NCBI GenBank assembly: GCA_035304345.1
Contig: DATGQE010000066.1
Span: 1 to 64,000, forward strand
DNA from: IDS-8 sp035304345
Lineage (GTDB): Bacteria > Pseudomonadota > Gammaproteobacteria > Steroidobacterales > Woeseiaceae
Reading direction: 5' to 3'
DNA: 64,000 nt
The position numbers were made by a program, and so were the translations under genes. This document shows, piece by piece, positions 25,338 through 33,733 of the stretch. Within the stretch, counting starts at the first letter, position 1; the number at the start of each line of letters is the position of its first letter. The notes beneath the pieces were generated by a model that did no database searches, was not told where the DNA came from, and saw only the letters and a program-made list of their open reading frames with translations.

Positions 25338-26350
25338 CGCGCGAATCCCGCGTTCACGAAGCTGCCGCGCGGTGGTTCCTCCGCCTGAACGGCAAGCGCT
25401 GCACCGCGGAGGACCGGGAAGCCTTCCGCGCCTGGCGCTCCGAGCCCGCGAATGCCGCCGCCTACGCCGCGGTCGAGGCAGCCTGGGCGTGGAGCGGCAA
25501 CGCCGCCGAGCCCGCGGAGGTCGACTCGCTCCCGGAGCAGGCACGGACTCGCGCTCCCGCGAGAGCGCTGCCGCTCGCCGCGGCGGCGGCCTGCATCGTG
25601 GCGGCGGCGCTCGTTGCGGGCTGGCTTCTCGGATGGCCGCCGTCCCGGGCACCCGACGAGGCGGCACTCGCCGATGCCGCACGTGCCCCGGCGGCGGCAG
25701 CCGACGTGTACGGCACCGGCGTCGGCGAGCGTTCCACCGTGACGTTCTCCGACGGCTCGCTCGTGTTCCTGAACACCAGCACGCGCCTGCGCGCGGAGCT
25801 CTCCGCCGGGGCCCGGCACGTGGTGCTGCTCGAGGGACAGGCGCTCTTCGAAGTGGCGCACGATCCCGAGCGCCCTTTCGTGGTCACGGCGGGCGAGCAC
25901 CGGGTGACCGCGATCGGCACCGCCTTCGACGTGCGCCTCGACCAGGACCGCCTGCAGGTCACCCTGATCGAGGGCCGTGTCAGCGTGGAGAACCCGGCCG
26001 CGCGGGACGGCGCGGCGCCTGCCCGCACGGAGCTCGAGCCCGGGCAGCAGCTCATCGATGCGGCGGGCGGCGGGGTCGAGATTCGTACGGCACCGGTCAA
26101 GCGCATGACGAGCTGGCGCGAGGGGCGGCTGATCTTCGAGAACGAACCCCTGTCCGCCGCCGTCGAGGAGATGAACCGCTACTCGACCACCCGCATCCGG
26201 CTCGCCGACCCGGCGCTCGGTGAGCTGCGCATCAGCGGTGTCTTCCGCACGGGCCAGAGCCGCGTCTTCGCCGAGGCGCTGGCGGCCTACTTCCCGCTCG
26301 ACGCCAGCCTCGCGCCGGGCCACGACGAGATCGTGCTGAGCGCGAGATGA
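25334..26350 (+). CDS. FecR-family anti-sigma factor
   Basis: The 338-residue protein starts with the cytoplasmic anti-sigma domain (HEAAARWFLRLNGKRCTAEDREAFRAWRSEPANAAAYAAVEAAWAW, DUF4880-like). One membrane helix follows (ALPLAAAAACIVAAALVAGWLLGW, about residues 77-100). The periplasmic FecR domain (YGTGVGERSTVTFSDGSLVFLNTSTRLRAEL, EGQALFEVAHDPERPFVVTAGEHRVTAIGTAFDVRLDQDRLQVTLIEGRVSVENP) and a C-terminal STN-like part (LIFENEPLSAAVEEMNRYSTTRIRLADPALGELRISGVFRTGQSRVFAEALAAYF) complete it. FecR senses a loaded TonB-dependent receptor and releases the sigma factor. It starts in the sigma gene's stop. Its normal partner, the receptor, is broken (26430-26760). Confidence 0.9.
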   Translation: MTRESRVHEAAARWFLRLNGKRCTAEDREAFRAWRSEPANAAAYAAVEAAWAWSGNAAEPAEVDSLPEQARTRAPARALPLAAAAACIVAAALVAGWLLGWPPSRAPDEAALADAARAPAAAADVYGTGVGERSTVTFSDGSLVFLNTSTRLRAELSAGARHVVLLEGQALFEVAHDPERPFVVTAGEHRVTAIGTAFDVRLDQDRLQVTLIEGRVSVENPAARDGAAPARTELEPGQQLIDAAGGGVEIRTAPVKRMTSWREGRLIFENEPLSAAVEEMNRYSTTRIRLADPALGELRISGVFRTGQSRVFAEALAAYFPLDASLAPGHDEIVLSAR

Positions 26351-26429
26351 TGTAAACGCGATCCCTTACGTCCTGGAGCTCGGAGCCGCCGCTTGCGCGC
26401 GGTGGAGAACACGAACGAGGGGATGCAGC

Positions 26430-26760
26430 ATGCACGGCAAGGCTTCCATCGCCTCCGGGCTCGCGGGGCTTGCCGCCGCCGCGAGCCTTGCGCTCGGCGC
26501 GTACCGCCTGGGCGCAGTCCGCGGACGAGATCGAGTACGACATCAAAGCACGGCTTCTCGCCGACGCGCTCCGCGACTTCGCCGTGCAGAGCGATCGGAG
26601 CTCCCGTTCGCGCCCTGAGGCCGTGCGGGACCGTCGGACGCCGGGGCTGCGCGGGCGCTATCCGCCGGAGGAGGCGCTCGAGTCCGCCGCTCCCCTGACC
26701 GCTGCTCGCACCCGCCCCGAGCCGTCCCCTGCGGCCGGTTCCCGCTTGCAGTGCGCCGGC
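26430..26760 (+). pseudogene. Remnant of a TonB-dependent receptor (STN domain only)
   Basis: Directly after the FecI/FecR pair, an ATG at 26430 gives a signal-like start (GKASIASGLAGLAAAASLALGAYR). In another frame this leads into WAQSADEIEYDIKARLLADALRDFAVQSDR and later PEAVRDRRTPGLRGRYPPEEALE, the standard STN (secretin/TonB N-terminal) domain that opens FecA-like receptors. At least one frame change is needed near 26505 and another around 26600-26610, where the expected residues FAPEAV are split between frames (LPFAP in one, PEAVRD in the other). No TonB box, plug or barrel sequence follows before the next gene at 26944. It is therefore a 5' fragment of a lost receptor gene. Confidence 0.75.
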
Positions 26761-26866
26761 GGTCTGTCCAGAATCTGCGCTTCCGGTTGGCCGGCGACTG
26801 GAATCCCGCGATCATCGGATCGACGCCAGCGCGAGCGGACGACGATGCACACAAGGACATAGCGAC

Positions 26867-26947
26867 GTGACCATCGAGGCGACACGCCCCGATCACCCGG
26901 CCGGCAAAGAGCAACCCGCCGCGCGCTCCCTGCAGGCTCGCCGATGA
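26867..26947 (+). CDS. Possible 26-residue leader ORF coupled to the transporter gene
   Basis: A GTG at 26867, preceded by AAGGA at 26852-26856, opens a 26-codon frame. It begins MTIEATRPDHPAG and ends with TGA overlapping the ATG of the next gene (ATGA). The transporter's own ATG has no clear ribosome site, so this small frame could supply translational coupling. The peptide has no known relatives that I recognise. It may equally be chance, or the last part of the decayed receptor region. Confidence 0.35.
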   Translation: MTIEATRPDHPAGKEQPAARSLQARR

Positions 26948-28212
26948 CCGTGTTCAGCGTCAACGAGTTCTACCAGCGCAACCGGCGGCTGGTCATCTGG
27001 ATCATCCTGTTCGGGCTTTTGTGGCTGCTGCGGGATTTCTTCGCGCTCGTGTTCCTCACGTTCGTCCTCGCGACGTTCGCGGCACCGCTGGTCGAGCTCG
27101 GGCGCCGCAGGATGAGGCTGCCGCACTGGCTCGCGTTGTCCATCGTCTACCTGGTGTTCGTCGTCGCCCTCGCCACGTTCGTCCGCTTCGTCGCGCCGAG
27201 CGTGGCCAGCGAGCTGTACCGGATGATCGACAACTTGCCGGCCACGGAAATGCGCCTGCTCGAGGCCAAGAACCGCTTCATCGAGCGCTATCCGACGCTG
27301 CGCCAGCCGATCGGGGGATTCCTCGCGAGTGCGCTGGACGAAGAAAAGGCCAGGGCCGTCGCGCTGCAGCTCGCGAACGAGCGGGCGCGGCTTTCGCTCA
27401 GCCAGGCGGAGGTCGCGCGCGCGATGGAATCCGACGTACCCCCGGAGGGTGCCCTGGCCGAGTACTTCGCACGCCGCGACCAGTTGTATCTGAACGCCAT
27501 CGCGGACGAGATCTTCCAGCGGGTCCGGGAATACGCGCCCACGGTGGTGAACATGCTGTACAGCGGAACCGCGACGATCCTGCTCGCGCTGCTGTTCAGC
27601 TTCCTGATCCTGAACGACCGGGGAAACCTGCAGCGCGGCATCGCCAGGCTGAAGAACTCGCGCGTCGGCGATTTCTACGAGGAAGCCGCCGAGCCCATCG
27701 TCCGCTTCGGGATACTGCTCGGCCGCGCAATCAAGGCACAAGCGACGATCGCCGTCGTCAATACCGTGCTCACGCTGATCGGGCTGCTCATCCTCGACAT
27801 CCCGCTGATTGCGATGCTCACCGTCATCGTGTTCGTCTGCAGCTTCATTCCCGTGCTCGGGGTTTTCATCTCGACGACCCCGATCGTCCTCGTCGCCCTG
27901 AATGCGGGCGGTCCGATGCTGTCGCTCACCGCCGTGGGGATGATCGTCTTCATTCACGTGATCGAGGCGTACCTGCTGAACCCGATCATCTACAGCAAGC
28001 ACCTCAAGCTGAACCCGGTGTTCACGCTGATCATCGTGTACGTCGGCTATCACGCTTTCGGGATCTGGGGAATGCTCCTCGGCGTGCCGGTGACGCGTTA
28101 CTTCATCCACGACGTGCTCGGCGTGCCGTTCCGCGACGAGGAGCCCCGGGAAGAGCCGACGCACCCGGAGCCCTCCGCGGACCACCAGCCGCGTGCCCGC
28201 GAGCTGGCCTGA
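26944..28212 (+). CDS. AI-2E family transporter (PerM-like)
   Basis: The 422-residue protein starts MTVFSVNEFYQRNRRLVIWIILFGLLWLLRDFFALVFLTFVLATFAAPLVELGRRR, the family's N-terminal pair of helices. A large soluble loop (residues about 95-200) and a C-terminal block of five or six helices follow, with AQATIAVVNTVLTLIGLLILDIPLIAMLTVIVFVCSFIPVLGVFISTTPIVLVAL and NPVFTLIIVYVGYHAFGIWGMLLGVPVTRYF. This is the PerM/YdiK/TqsA (AI-2E) superfamily of inner-membrane proteins. Members move small molecules or act as Na+/H+ antiporters, so the substrate here is open. The hydrophilic tail (RDEEPREEPTHPEPSADHQPRARELA) is poorly conserved. It converges with tyrA. Confidence 0.88.
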   Translation: MTVFSVNEFYQRNRRLVIWIILFGLLWLLRDFFALVFLTFVLATFAAPLVELGRRRMRLPHWLALSIVYLVFVVALATFVRFVAPSVASELYRMIDNLPATEMRLLEAKNRFIERYPTLRQPIGGFLASALDEEKARAVALQLANERARLSLSQAEVARAMESDVPPEGALAEYFARRDQLYLNAIADEIFQRVREYAPTVVNMLYSGTATILLALLFSFLILNDRGNLQRGIARLKNSRVGDFYEEAAEPIVRFGILLGRAIKAQATIAVVNTVLTLIGLLILDIPLIAMLTVIVFVCSFIPVLGVFISTTPIVLVALNAGGPMLSLTAVGMIVFIHVIEAYLLNPIIYSKHLKLNPVFTLIIVYVGYHAFGIWGMLLGVPVTRYFIHDVLGVPFRDEEPREEPTHPEPSADHQPRARELA

Positions 28213-28232
28213 ACATCGGGGAGAAGCGCGCG

Positions 28233-28248
28233 ACGGCGCGCGCGCCGT
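28233..28248. repeat. GC palindrome between convergent genes
   Basis: A self-complementary 16-mer (ACGGCGCG then CGCGCCGT) lies between the ends of the AI-2E gene and tyrA. It might help separate the two transcripts, but it has no T-tract and a tight loop, so terminator function is uncertain. Confidence 0.3.
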
Positions 28249-28249
28249 A

Positions 28250-29353
28250 TCAGACGTTGCGTTCCCTTGCGCGCCGGTCGCCGGTGTATGCCCGGCCCGC
28301 TTCCATCAACGCGGTGAAACGCGCCTCGTCGCCCTGTGAGACGGCGTCGCGGATGGTCTCCACGGCCCGCGCGAGCGACTCCAGCGACTCGCCGCCGAAC
28401 TCGTTGAGGCGCTGGATCTCGTAGTAGAGCGCCGGGTTCTCCTGCGCGACCTTGCGCGCCACCTCGAACTGGGCGGCGAACGTCGTGCTCGAGATGCGCA
28501 TCAGTCCCGCCGCCTTCTCCCCGCTGTCGGCGAGCGCGGTGAAGAACGCGATGTTCACGGCATGCGAAAGCCCCAGCACGTAGGCGATCAGGCGGTCGTG
28601 CTCCTCGAGCGTGGTCACCACCTGGTCGGCCATGGTGGGCGCAAACAGGGCACGCGCGCCCGCGAGCGCTTCCTCGTCGCCGAGGTCGATGAACACCACG
28701 CGGCGGCCGGACAGGAGCGTGACGTCCGGCCCGAACATCGGGTGAATGGACGCGGTGCGCACGCCGGCCTCTTGCAGCGCGGCGAACCCGCGGCGCAGCG
28801 GCGACTTGAGCGAGCCCACGTCCATGACGATGCCGCGCGGCCGGCGGGTCGCGAGCTCCTCCAGGAGCCGGCCGGTCGTGCCGAGCGGCGCGGCGACGAT
28901 CACGTAGTCGTGCGACAGATCGGACTCGCGCCAGTCGGCGAGCACGCCTTCTCCCGGGGCGGCCTGGGGATCGGCGATCTCCACCTCGAAACCCTGGGAC
29001 AGCAGGAACTGCGCGAACCAGCCGCCCATCTTGCCGGCCCCGCCGATCACGAGCGCGCGCTGGCTGTCGCCGTTGCGGTGCGCACCGAGACTCGTCTTCT
29101 CCTGTTGCGTCAGCGAGTAGCGGATCAGGAGCCGCATGAGCTGTTCCGCGACGTCGGCGGATACGCCGACCTCGTCCGCCTTGCGGCGCGCCTTCTGGAA
29201 CACGTCCCGCTCGCGCTTGAAATCGCGCAGGGGGAAGCCGGTCGAGTGCTTCACCCTGGCGATCTCGGCGATGGTCGCCTGCCGCTCGGCGACGAGCTCC
29301 AGGATGCGATGATCGATACCGTCGAGCTGGTTGCGGAGTTCTTCGAGTGTCAT
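28250..29353 (-). CDS. tyrA: T-protein: bifunctional chorismate mutase / prephenate dehydrogenase
   Basis: The 367-residue protein has an N-terminal AroQ-type chorismate mutase helix bundle (residues 1-90, TLEELRNQLDGIDHRILELVAERQATIAEIARVKHSTGFPLRDFKRERDV). It is followed by a prephenate dehydrogenase with a nucleotide-binding loop LVIGGAGKMGGWF from residue 101. SLKSPLRRGF, ASIHPMFGPDV and HAVNIAFF are typical active-site blocks. It makes chorismate to prephenate to 4-hydroxyphenylpyruvate, the tyrosine branch, in the cytosol. This fusion is characteristic of gammaproteobacteria. The ATG at 29353 has no perfect ribosome site. It follows the large lipoprotein gene on the same strand after 81 bp. 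Confidence 0.94.
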   Translation of the reverse strand: MTLEELRNQLDGIDHRILELVAERQATIAEIARVKHSTGFPLRDFKRERDVFQKARRKADEVGVSADVAEQLMRLLIRYSLTQQEKTSLGAHRNGDSQRALVIGGAGKMGGWFAQFLLSQGFEVEIADPQAAPGEGVLADWRESDLSHDYVIVAAPLGTTGRLLEELATRRPRGIVMDVGSLKSPLRRGFAALQEAGVRTASIHPMFGPDVTLLSGRRVVFIDLGDEEALAGARALFAPTMADQVVTTLEEHDRLIAYVLGLSHAVNIAFFTALADSGEKAAGLMRISSTTFAAQFEVARKVAQENPALYYEIQRLNEFGGESLESLARAVETIRDAVSQGDEARFTALMEAGRAYTGDRRARERNV

Positions 29354-29368
29354 TGTCGCCCCGGCCGG

Positions 29369-29405
29369 CAGGCAGGCTCCTCGTCGTGGACCGGCCGCCT
29401 GCCTG
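29369..29405. repeat. Inverted repeat before tyrA
   Basis: Perfect 9-bp arms CAGGCAGGC (29369-29377) and GCCTGCCTG (29397-29405) flank a 19-bp spacer, in the gap between the lipoprotein gene and tyrA. It could be the lipoprotein gene's terminator or an attenuator-like element before tyrA. No T-run is present. Confidence 0.35.
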
Positions 29406-29434
29406 GAGCCGCGCCGGCCGCTGTCATGCGGCGG

Positions 29435-31168
29435 TTAAGGTGCGAGCACCATCGTCTGCGGCAACTCGACACCGCGCTCGGTGAACTGCACGTCAAAGGA
29501 GATACGATCGAACATCTCGTGCAGCGCCATCATCAGCTCGCTGGTCGCCGCGGCGACCTCCGTCGACGGCTCGCCGGCGTCCGCCTCCGCGGCCAGCATC
29601 GCCTCGCCGAGGAAACCGTAATACCGCGCCGCGTCCATGCTCATGCTCAGGAACGGCGGCGGCTCCGCGGGTTTCGCGGCGAGCATGTCGGCGAGCCCGC
29701 TGTCCGCCGTCTCGCCGACCGACAGCACGATCGCGTCGTCGGACATCGCAATCCAGGCCGCATCGACCGGTGCCCCCGTCGGCGGCAGCTCGACCCTCAC
29801 GGGCTTCGAATCCGGCTTGATGTCGAGGGACGCGATCTGCGGCAGGAACATCGCTCCCATGGCCATGAGCCCCTGCGCATTCGACGTCGAGATCAGGAGC
29901 CGCATGTCGACCTCGGTCGGGGGCTGCTTCCGCGCGATGTCGAGCCCCTTGAGGTCGTTGATCACCGCGAGGAAGCCCTGGAACTGGCTCGCGAAAGGCG
30001 GCAACGGGCGCTGCAGCGCCTCGCGCCCGCTCGTCACCTGCGCCTGCAGGTCCTCGAGCAGCTCGCACTCGAACGGGTCGGCTTCCATGGCGTCGAGGCG
30101 TGCCGCGTAGAACTCGCGCAACGCCTTGAGATCGAAGCTCATGCCGAACGCCAGCAGTCCTTCCTGCAACTGCCCGAGCCCGGGCACCGGAGCCGTGACC
30201 TTGCCCAGGCCTCGCGCGAGATCCCGGCGCAGCTCGAAGACGGAGTTGGCGCGGATCCGGTCCTCGCTCATCTCCGTGTAGCCGGTCACGATTCGCGGCA
30301 CGACGCCGGCAATCGTGCGCATCTCCTCGCGGCACACGTCGGACAAGGCGGAACGGTCGTGTTCCATCATCGACAGCAGCGCGGCGTTGACGCCCGACTG
30401 CTCGTCGAGGAAGGTCGCCGCCAGGCGCCGGACGTCGATGAGCCCGAGGCCGTAGGGCGTGAAATCGTAGGTCTGCGCGAGCTCCGCCAGCTCCCCCGAG
30501 TCGGACAGCGCCTGTTGCGGCCGCGTGATGCCGAGCACGAGCTTCAGGAGCTCCTCGTCGAGGGAGGCCGGCACGAGGGTGACGACGAGCTGCCCGTCGA
30601 GCACCGCGACGATCACGCGGGCATCCCCGTCCCCGGCATACCGGTAGGCATGGCCGTCGACGGAGGCCACGGTCATCGCCTTGCCCGCGCGCTCCTCGAT
30701 GCGCTCGAACACGGCCTCGAATTTCGCGGGGTCGCTCAGGGTGACGCGCAGCACCGGCAGGAGGCCCACGCCGTAGATCGCCGCGGTCGAGCTCCGGTCG
30801 ATGCCGGCCGCCGGCATGCCTTCGGGCGTCACGAGCGCGACCAGCTCGTCGATCACGGCGCGCACGCGCTCGCGTCCTTCCGGACCGAGGAGCGGCTCCT
30901 GCCCCTCCGCCGGCGGCTGGTCGAGGGCGGCCTTGACCACGCCGGCGTACGCTTTCGCCACGCGCACCGAGCCGGCACCCAGCTTGGCCGCCACCTCGTC
31001 CGGCGCGCTCTGCAACGCCGCCAGCACGTAGGGCGTGTCGGCCGGGATGTACTCGAGGATGGCCGCCTCGGGGATCGCCACCTCGCCGGGCCCGCGGGAG
31101 CACGCCATGGCAAGGAGCGGCAGCAGCAGGACGAGCCGCGAGCGCGTGGAAAGGTTTGCGATGTACAT
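29435..31168 (-). CDS. Large lipoprotein, DUF3352-like
   Basis: The 577-residue protein has a lipoprotein signal (STRSRLVLLLPLLAMAC, Cys23). The mature start (AILEYIPADTPYVLAALQSAPDEVAAKLG) resembles DUF3352-type proteins. The rest is alpha/beta with no catalytic motif that I can see (TSNAQGLMAMGAMFLPQIASL, LSVGETADSGLADMLAAKP). It is probably attached to a membrane facing the periplasm; function unknown. The start at 31168 is the first ATG giving the signal peptide. A region of unusual palindromes (31219-31302) lies upstream, between this gene and the divergent GNAT gene. Confidence 0.78.
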   Translation of the reverse strand: MYIANLSTRSRLVLLLPLLAMACSRGPGEVAIPEAAILEYIPADTPYVLAALQSAPDEVAAKLGAGSVRVAKAYAGVVKAALDQPPAEGQEPLLGPEGRERVRAVIDELVALVTPEGMPAAGIDRSSTAAIYGVGLLPVLRVTLSDPAKFEAVFERIEERAGKAMTVASVDGHAYRYAGDGDARVIVAVLDGQLVVTLVPASLDEELLKLVLGITRPQQALSDSGELAELAQTYDFTPYGLGLIDVRRLAATFLDEQSGVNAALLSMMEHDRSALSDVCREEMRTIAGVVPRIVTGYTEMSEDRIRANSVFELRRDLARGLGKVTAPVPGLGQLQEGLLAFGMSFDLKALREFYAARLDAMEADPFECELLEDLQAQVTSGREALQRPLPPFASQFQGFLAVINDLKGLDIARKQPPTEVDMRLLISTSNAQGLMAMGAMFLPQIASLDIKPDSKPVRVELPPTGAPVDAAWIAMSDDAIVLSVGETADSGLADMLAAKPAEPPPFLSMSMDAARYYGFLGEAMLAAEADAGEPSTEVAAATSELMMALHEMFDRISFDVQFTERGVELPQTMVLAP

Positions 31169-31218
31169 CGGTCAGGATCCCCAGAGAGACGTGGGCGGAA
31201 CGCTAATTGTCATTGGCG

Positions 31219-31302
31219 CGCCGGTCGCCGACCGGCGTCACAATAGGGCTCACGCGTCCGGGCGGGATTATATCGGAGCCGTATCGGAGCCGCGCGGCTC
31301 CG
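31219..31302. promoter_or_regulatory. Palindrome and tandem-repeat cluster in a divergent promoter region
   Basis: Three features are packed together: CGCCGGTCG and CGACCGGCG (31219-31227 and 31229-31237) form a 19-bp inverted repeat with a 1-bp centre. TATCGGAGCCG is tandemly repeated at 31271-31281 and 31282-31292 with no spacer. CGGAGCCGC plus GCGGCTCCG (31285-31302) form an 18-bp perfect palindrome. They lie between the lipoprotein gene (minus) and the GNAT gene (plus) and may be operator or transcription-separating structures. No known regulator site was matched. Confidence 0.4.
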
Positions 31303-31377
31303 TGACGGTTGCAGCGGAAACCGCCTTCCGCCGCCGGCGCGCGCGCACGCCGGCGGCGCTGCGCTAACATGCCGCGT

Positions 31378-31860
31378 ATGCAGATCGAGATACGCGATGC
31401 GCGGGCGGCGGACCTCGATGCCGTGCTCGCGCTCAACGAGGCCGTCGTGCCGGCGGTGAACAGCGTGCCGATGGCGCAGATGGAGAAGTTCCTGCGCGAG
31501 GCGGACTACTTTCGCGTCGCGCTGGCCGGTGGCGATCTCGCCGGCTACCTGATCGGGCTCACCCCGGACGCCGACTACCACAGCCCGAACTTCCTGTGGT
31601 TCCGGCGCCGTTACGACGCCTTCGGCTACGTGGACCGGGTGGCGGTCGCCGCGTTCGCCCGCCGCCTCGGCGTCGGCACGGCGCTCTACCGGGACTTCGA
31701 GCGCCACTTCCGCGGTCGTGCGCCGCGGCTCGCCTGCGAGGTCAACCTGGAGCCGCCGAACGAACCGTCCATGCGCTTCCACGAGCGCTTCGGGTTCGTC
31801 AAGGTCGGCGAGCAGCCGGTGGACGGCAAGGTCGTCGCCATGCTGGTGAAGGAGCTGTAG
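31378..31860 (+). CDS. GNAT-family N-acetyltransferase
   Basis: The 160-residue protein shows a GNAT fold: MQIEIRDARAADLDAVLALNEAVVPAVNSVPMAQMEKFL at the start. A middle strand YVDRVAVAAFARRLGVGTALYRDFERHFRG includes the acetyl-CoA loop RRLGVGTAL. EVNLEPPNEPSMRFHERFGFVKVGEQPVDGKVVAMLVKEL forms the C-terminal strands. The acceptor substrate is unknown. ATG at 31378 was preferred; an ATG three codons upstream (31369) is also possible, and neither has a clear ribosome site. It is 49 bp upstream of typA on the same strand. Confidence 0.86.
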   Translation: MQIEIRDARAADLDAVLALNEAVVPAVNSVPMAQMEKFLREADYFRVALAGGDLAGYLIGLTPDADYHSPNFLWFRRRYDAFGYVDRVAVAAFARRLGVGTALYRDFERHFRGRAPRLACEVNLEPPNEPSMRFHERFGFVKVGEQPVDGKVVAMLVKEL

Positions 31861-31875
31861 GAGCGGCTTCGGCCT

Positions 31876-31881
31876 TATAAT
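31876..31881 (+). promoter_or_regulatory. Consensus -10 (TATAAT) upstream of typA
   Basis: TATAAT lies 29 bp before the typA ATG, in an otherwise GC-rich region. No good TTGACA-like hexamer is found 16-18 bp upstream (the region is the end of the GNAT gene), so a weak or activator-dependent promoter is possible. Confidence 0.4.
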
Positions 31882-31909
31882 CCGCGCCTCCCGGGCCGGC
31901 ACGCTCACG

Positions 31910-33733
31910 ATGTCCACCGTCGAACAGCTCCGCAACATCGCCATCGTCGCGCACGTCGACCATGGCAAGACCACGCTCGTGGATCGCCTGCTGCAGCAGT
32001 CCGGCACGCTCGGACCGCGCGCCGTCGTGCCCGAGCGGGCCCTCGATTCCAACGATCTCGAGCGCGAGCGCGGCATCACGATCCTGGCCAAGAACACCGC
32101 GATCCGCTGGGGCGACTGGCGGATCAACATCGTCGATACCCCGGGGCATGCGGATTTCGGCGGCGAGGTCGAGCGCGTGCTGTCGATGGTCGACAGCGTG
32201 CTGCTGCTCGTCGACGCGGTCGACGGCCCGATGCCGCAGACCCGCTTCGTCACGCGCAAGGCCTTCGCCCAGGGCCTGCGGCCGATCGTCGTGATCAACA
32301 AGGTCGATCGGGACGGCGCCCGCCCGGAGTGGGTGCTGAACCAGACGTTCGACCTGTTCGACCGGCTCGGCGCGACGGACGAGCAGCTCGATTTCCCGGT
32401 CATCTACGCCTCGGCGCTGCACGGCTGGGCCGGCACCAGCCCCGACGTCCGCTCGGGCGACATGACCCCGCTCTTCGAGTGCATCGTCGCGCAGGTGCCG
32501 CCGCCCGACGTGGACCTCGAAGGCCCGTTGCAGCTCCAGGTCTCGAGCCTCGATTACGACCCCTACGTGGGAGTCCTCGGCGTCGGGCGCATTCGCCGCG
32601 GGCGCATCGAGGCGAACCAGCCCGTGAGCGTCGTCGCCGCCGACGGCGGCGTGCGGCGTGCCCGGGTGCTGGAGCTGTTCGGGTTCCACGGCCTCGAGCG
32701 GCGCAAGGTCGAGTCGGCAACCGCGGGCGACATCGTCGTCGTCTCCGGCGTGGAGGAGCTCGCCATCTCGGACACGATCTGCGCGCGCGATCACCCGGAA
32801 GGCCTGCCGCCGCTCGCGGTGGACGAGCCCACGATCAGCATGACGTTCCAGGTGAACAAATCGCCGTTCGCGGGACGCGAGGGCAAGTTCCTCACCAGCC
32901 GGCAGATCCGCGAGCGCCTCGAGCAGGAGCTCAAGCACAACGTCGCGCTGCGCGTGGCAAGGACGGACGACCCCGACAAGTTCCGCGTGTCCGGCCGCGG
33001 CGAGCTGCACCTCGCGGTGCTGATCGAGACGATGCGGCGCGAGGGCTTCGAGCTCGCGGTCTCGCGGCCCGAGGTGATTCTCAAGGACATCGACGGCGTC
33101 CGCTCGGAACCCTGGGAGCAGCTCACGGTGGACGTCGAGGAGTCGCACCAGGGCGCGGTGATGTCGCGCCTCGCCGAGCGGCGCGGGGAGCTGAAGGACA
33201 TGGTGCCCGACGGCAAGGGCCGCGTGCGCCTCGAGTACCAAATCCCGACGCGCGGCCTCATCGGTTTCCGCACCGAGTTCCTGACCGTGACCTCGGGCAC
33301 CGGCCTCATGCACCACGTATTCGACCGCTACGACCGCTGCCTGCCGTTCGCGCTCGGCCAGCGCCAGAACGGCGTGCTGGTCTCGAACGTCACCGGCAAA
33401 GCCCTCGCCTACGCGCTCTATAATCTCCAGGAGCGGGGGCGGCTTTTCATCGGCCACGGCGATGCGGTCTACGAGGGCATGATCGTGGGCATCCACTCGC
33501 GCCGGAACGACCTGACCGTGAACCCGGCGAAGGCGAAGCAGCTCACGAACATCCGGGCGGCCGGCAGCGACGAGAACATCCTGCTCACGCCGCCGCTCAA
33601 GCTGTCGCTGGAGCAGTCGCTGGAGTTCATCGATGATGACGAATTGCTCGAGGTAACCCCGGTAAGTCTCAGGATGCGAAAGAAATTCCTGACAGAAAAC
33701 GAACGCAAGCGGGAGCTCAGGCTGCGCGCATGA
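31910..33733 (+). CDS. typA: Ribosome-associated GTPase TypA/BipA
   Basis: The 607-residue protein matches TypA/BipA across its length. G1 is AHVDHGKTT (14-22), followed by LDSNDLERERGITILAKNTAI, G3 DTPGHADFGGEVERVLSMVD and G4 NKVDR. Domain II, the EF-G-like III/V domains (FRVSGRGELHLAVLIETMRREGFELAVSRPEVI) and the C-terminal KAKQLTNIRAAGSDENILLTPPLKLSLEQSLEFIDDDELLEVTPVSLRMRKKFLTENERKR are all present. BipA binds the ribosome, assists 50S assembly and is needed for stress and cold growth. The last 4 bp overlap the SrkA start (ATGA), implying co-translation. Confidence 0.96.
   Translation: MSTVEQLRNIAIVAHVDHGKTTLVDRLLQQSGTLGPRAVVPERALDSNDLERERGITILAKNTAIRWGDWRINIVDTPGHADFGGEVERVLSMVDSVLLLVDAVDGPMPQTRFVTRKAFAQGLRPIVVINKVDRDGARPEWVLNQTFDLFDRLGATDEQLDFPVIYASALHGWAGTSPDVRSGDMTPLFECIVAQVPPPDVDLEGPLQLQVSSLDYDPYVGVLGVGRIRRGRIEANQPVSVVAADGGVRRARVLELFGFHGLERRKVESATAGDIVVVSGVEELAISDTICARDHPEGLPPLAVDEPTISMTFQVNKSPFAGREGKFLTSRQIRERLEQELKHNVALRVARTDDPDKFRVSGRGELHLAVLIETMRREGFELAVSRPEVILKDIDGVRSEPWEQLTVDVEESHQGAVMSRLAERRGELKDMVPDGKGRVRLEYQIPTRGLIGFRTEFLTVTSGTGLMHHVFDRYDRCLPFALGQRQNGVLVSNVTGKALAYALYNLQERGRLFIGHGDAVYEGMIVGIHSRRNDLTVNPAKAKQLTNIRAAGSDENILLTPPLKLSLEQSLEFIDDDELLEVTPVSLRMRKKFLTENERKRELRLRA

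Noticed and set aside
29354..29434. Attenuator-type leader peptide for tyrA
   Set aside because: An inverted repeat is present but no leader peptide rich in Tyr or Phe codons, and no T-run, was found.
28562..31246. An 894-residue plus-strand open frame
   Set aside because: Antisense shadow of tyrA and the large lipoprotein; the translation is His/Arg/Asp-rich without family motifs.
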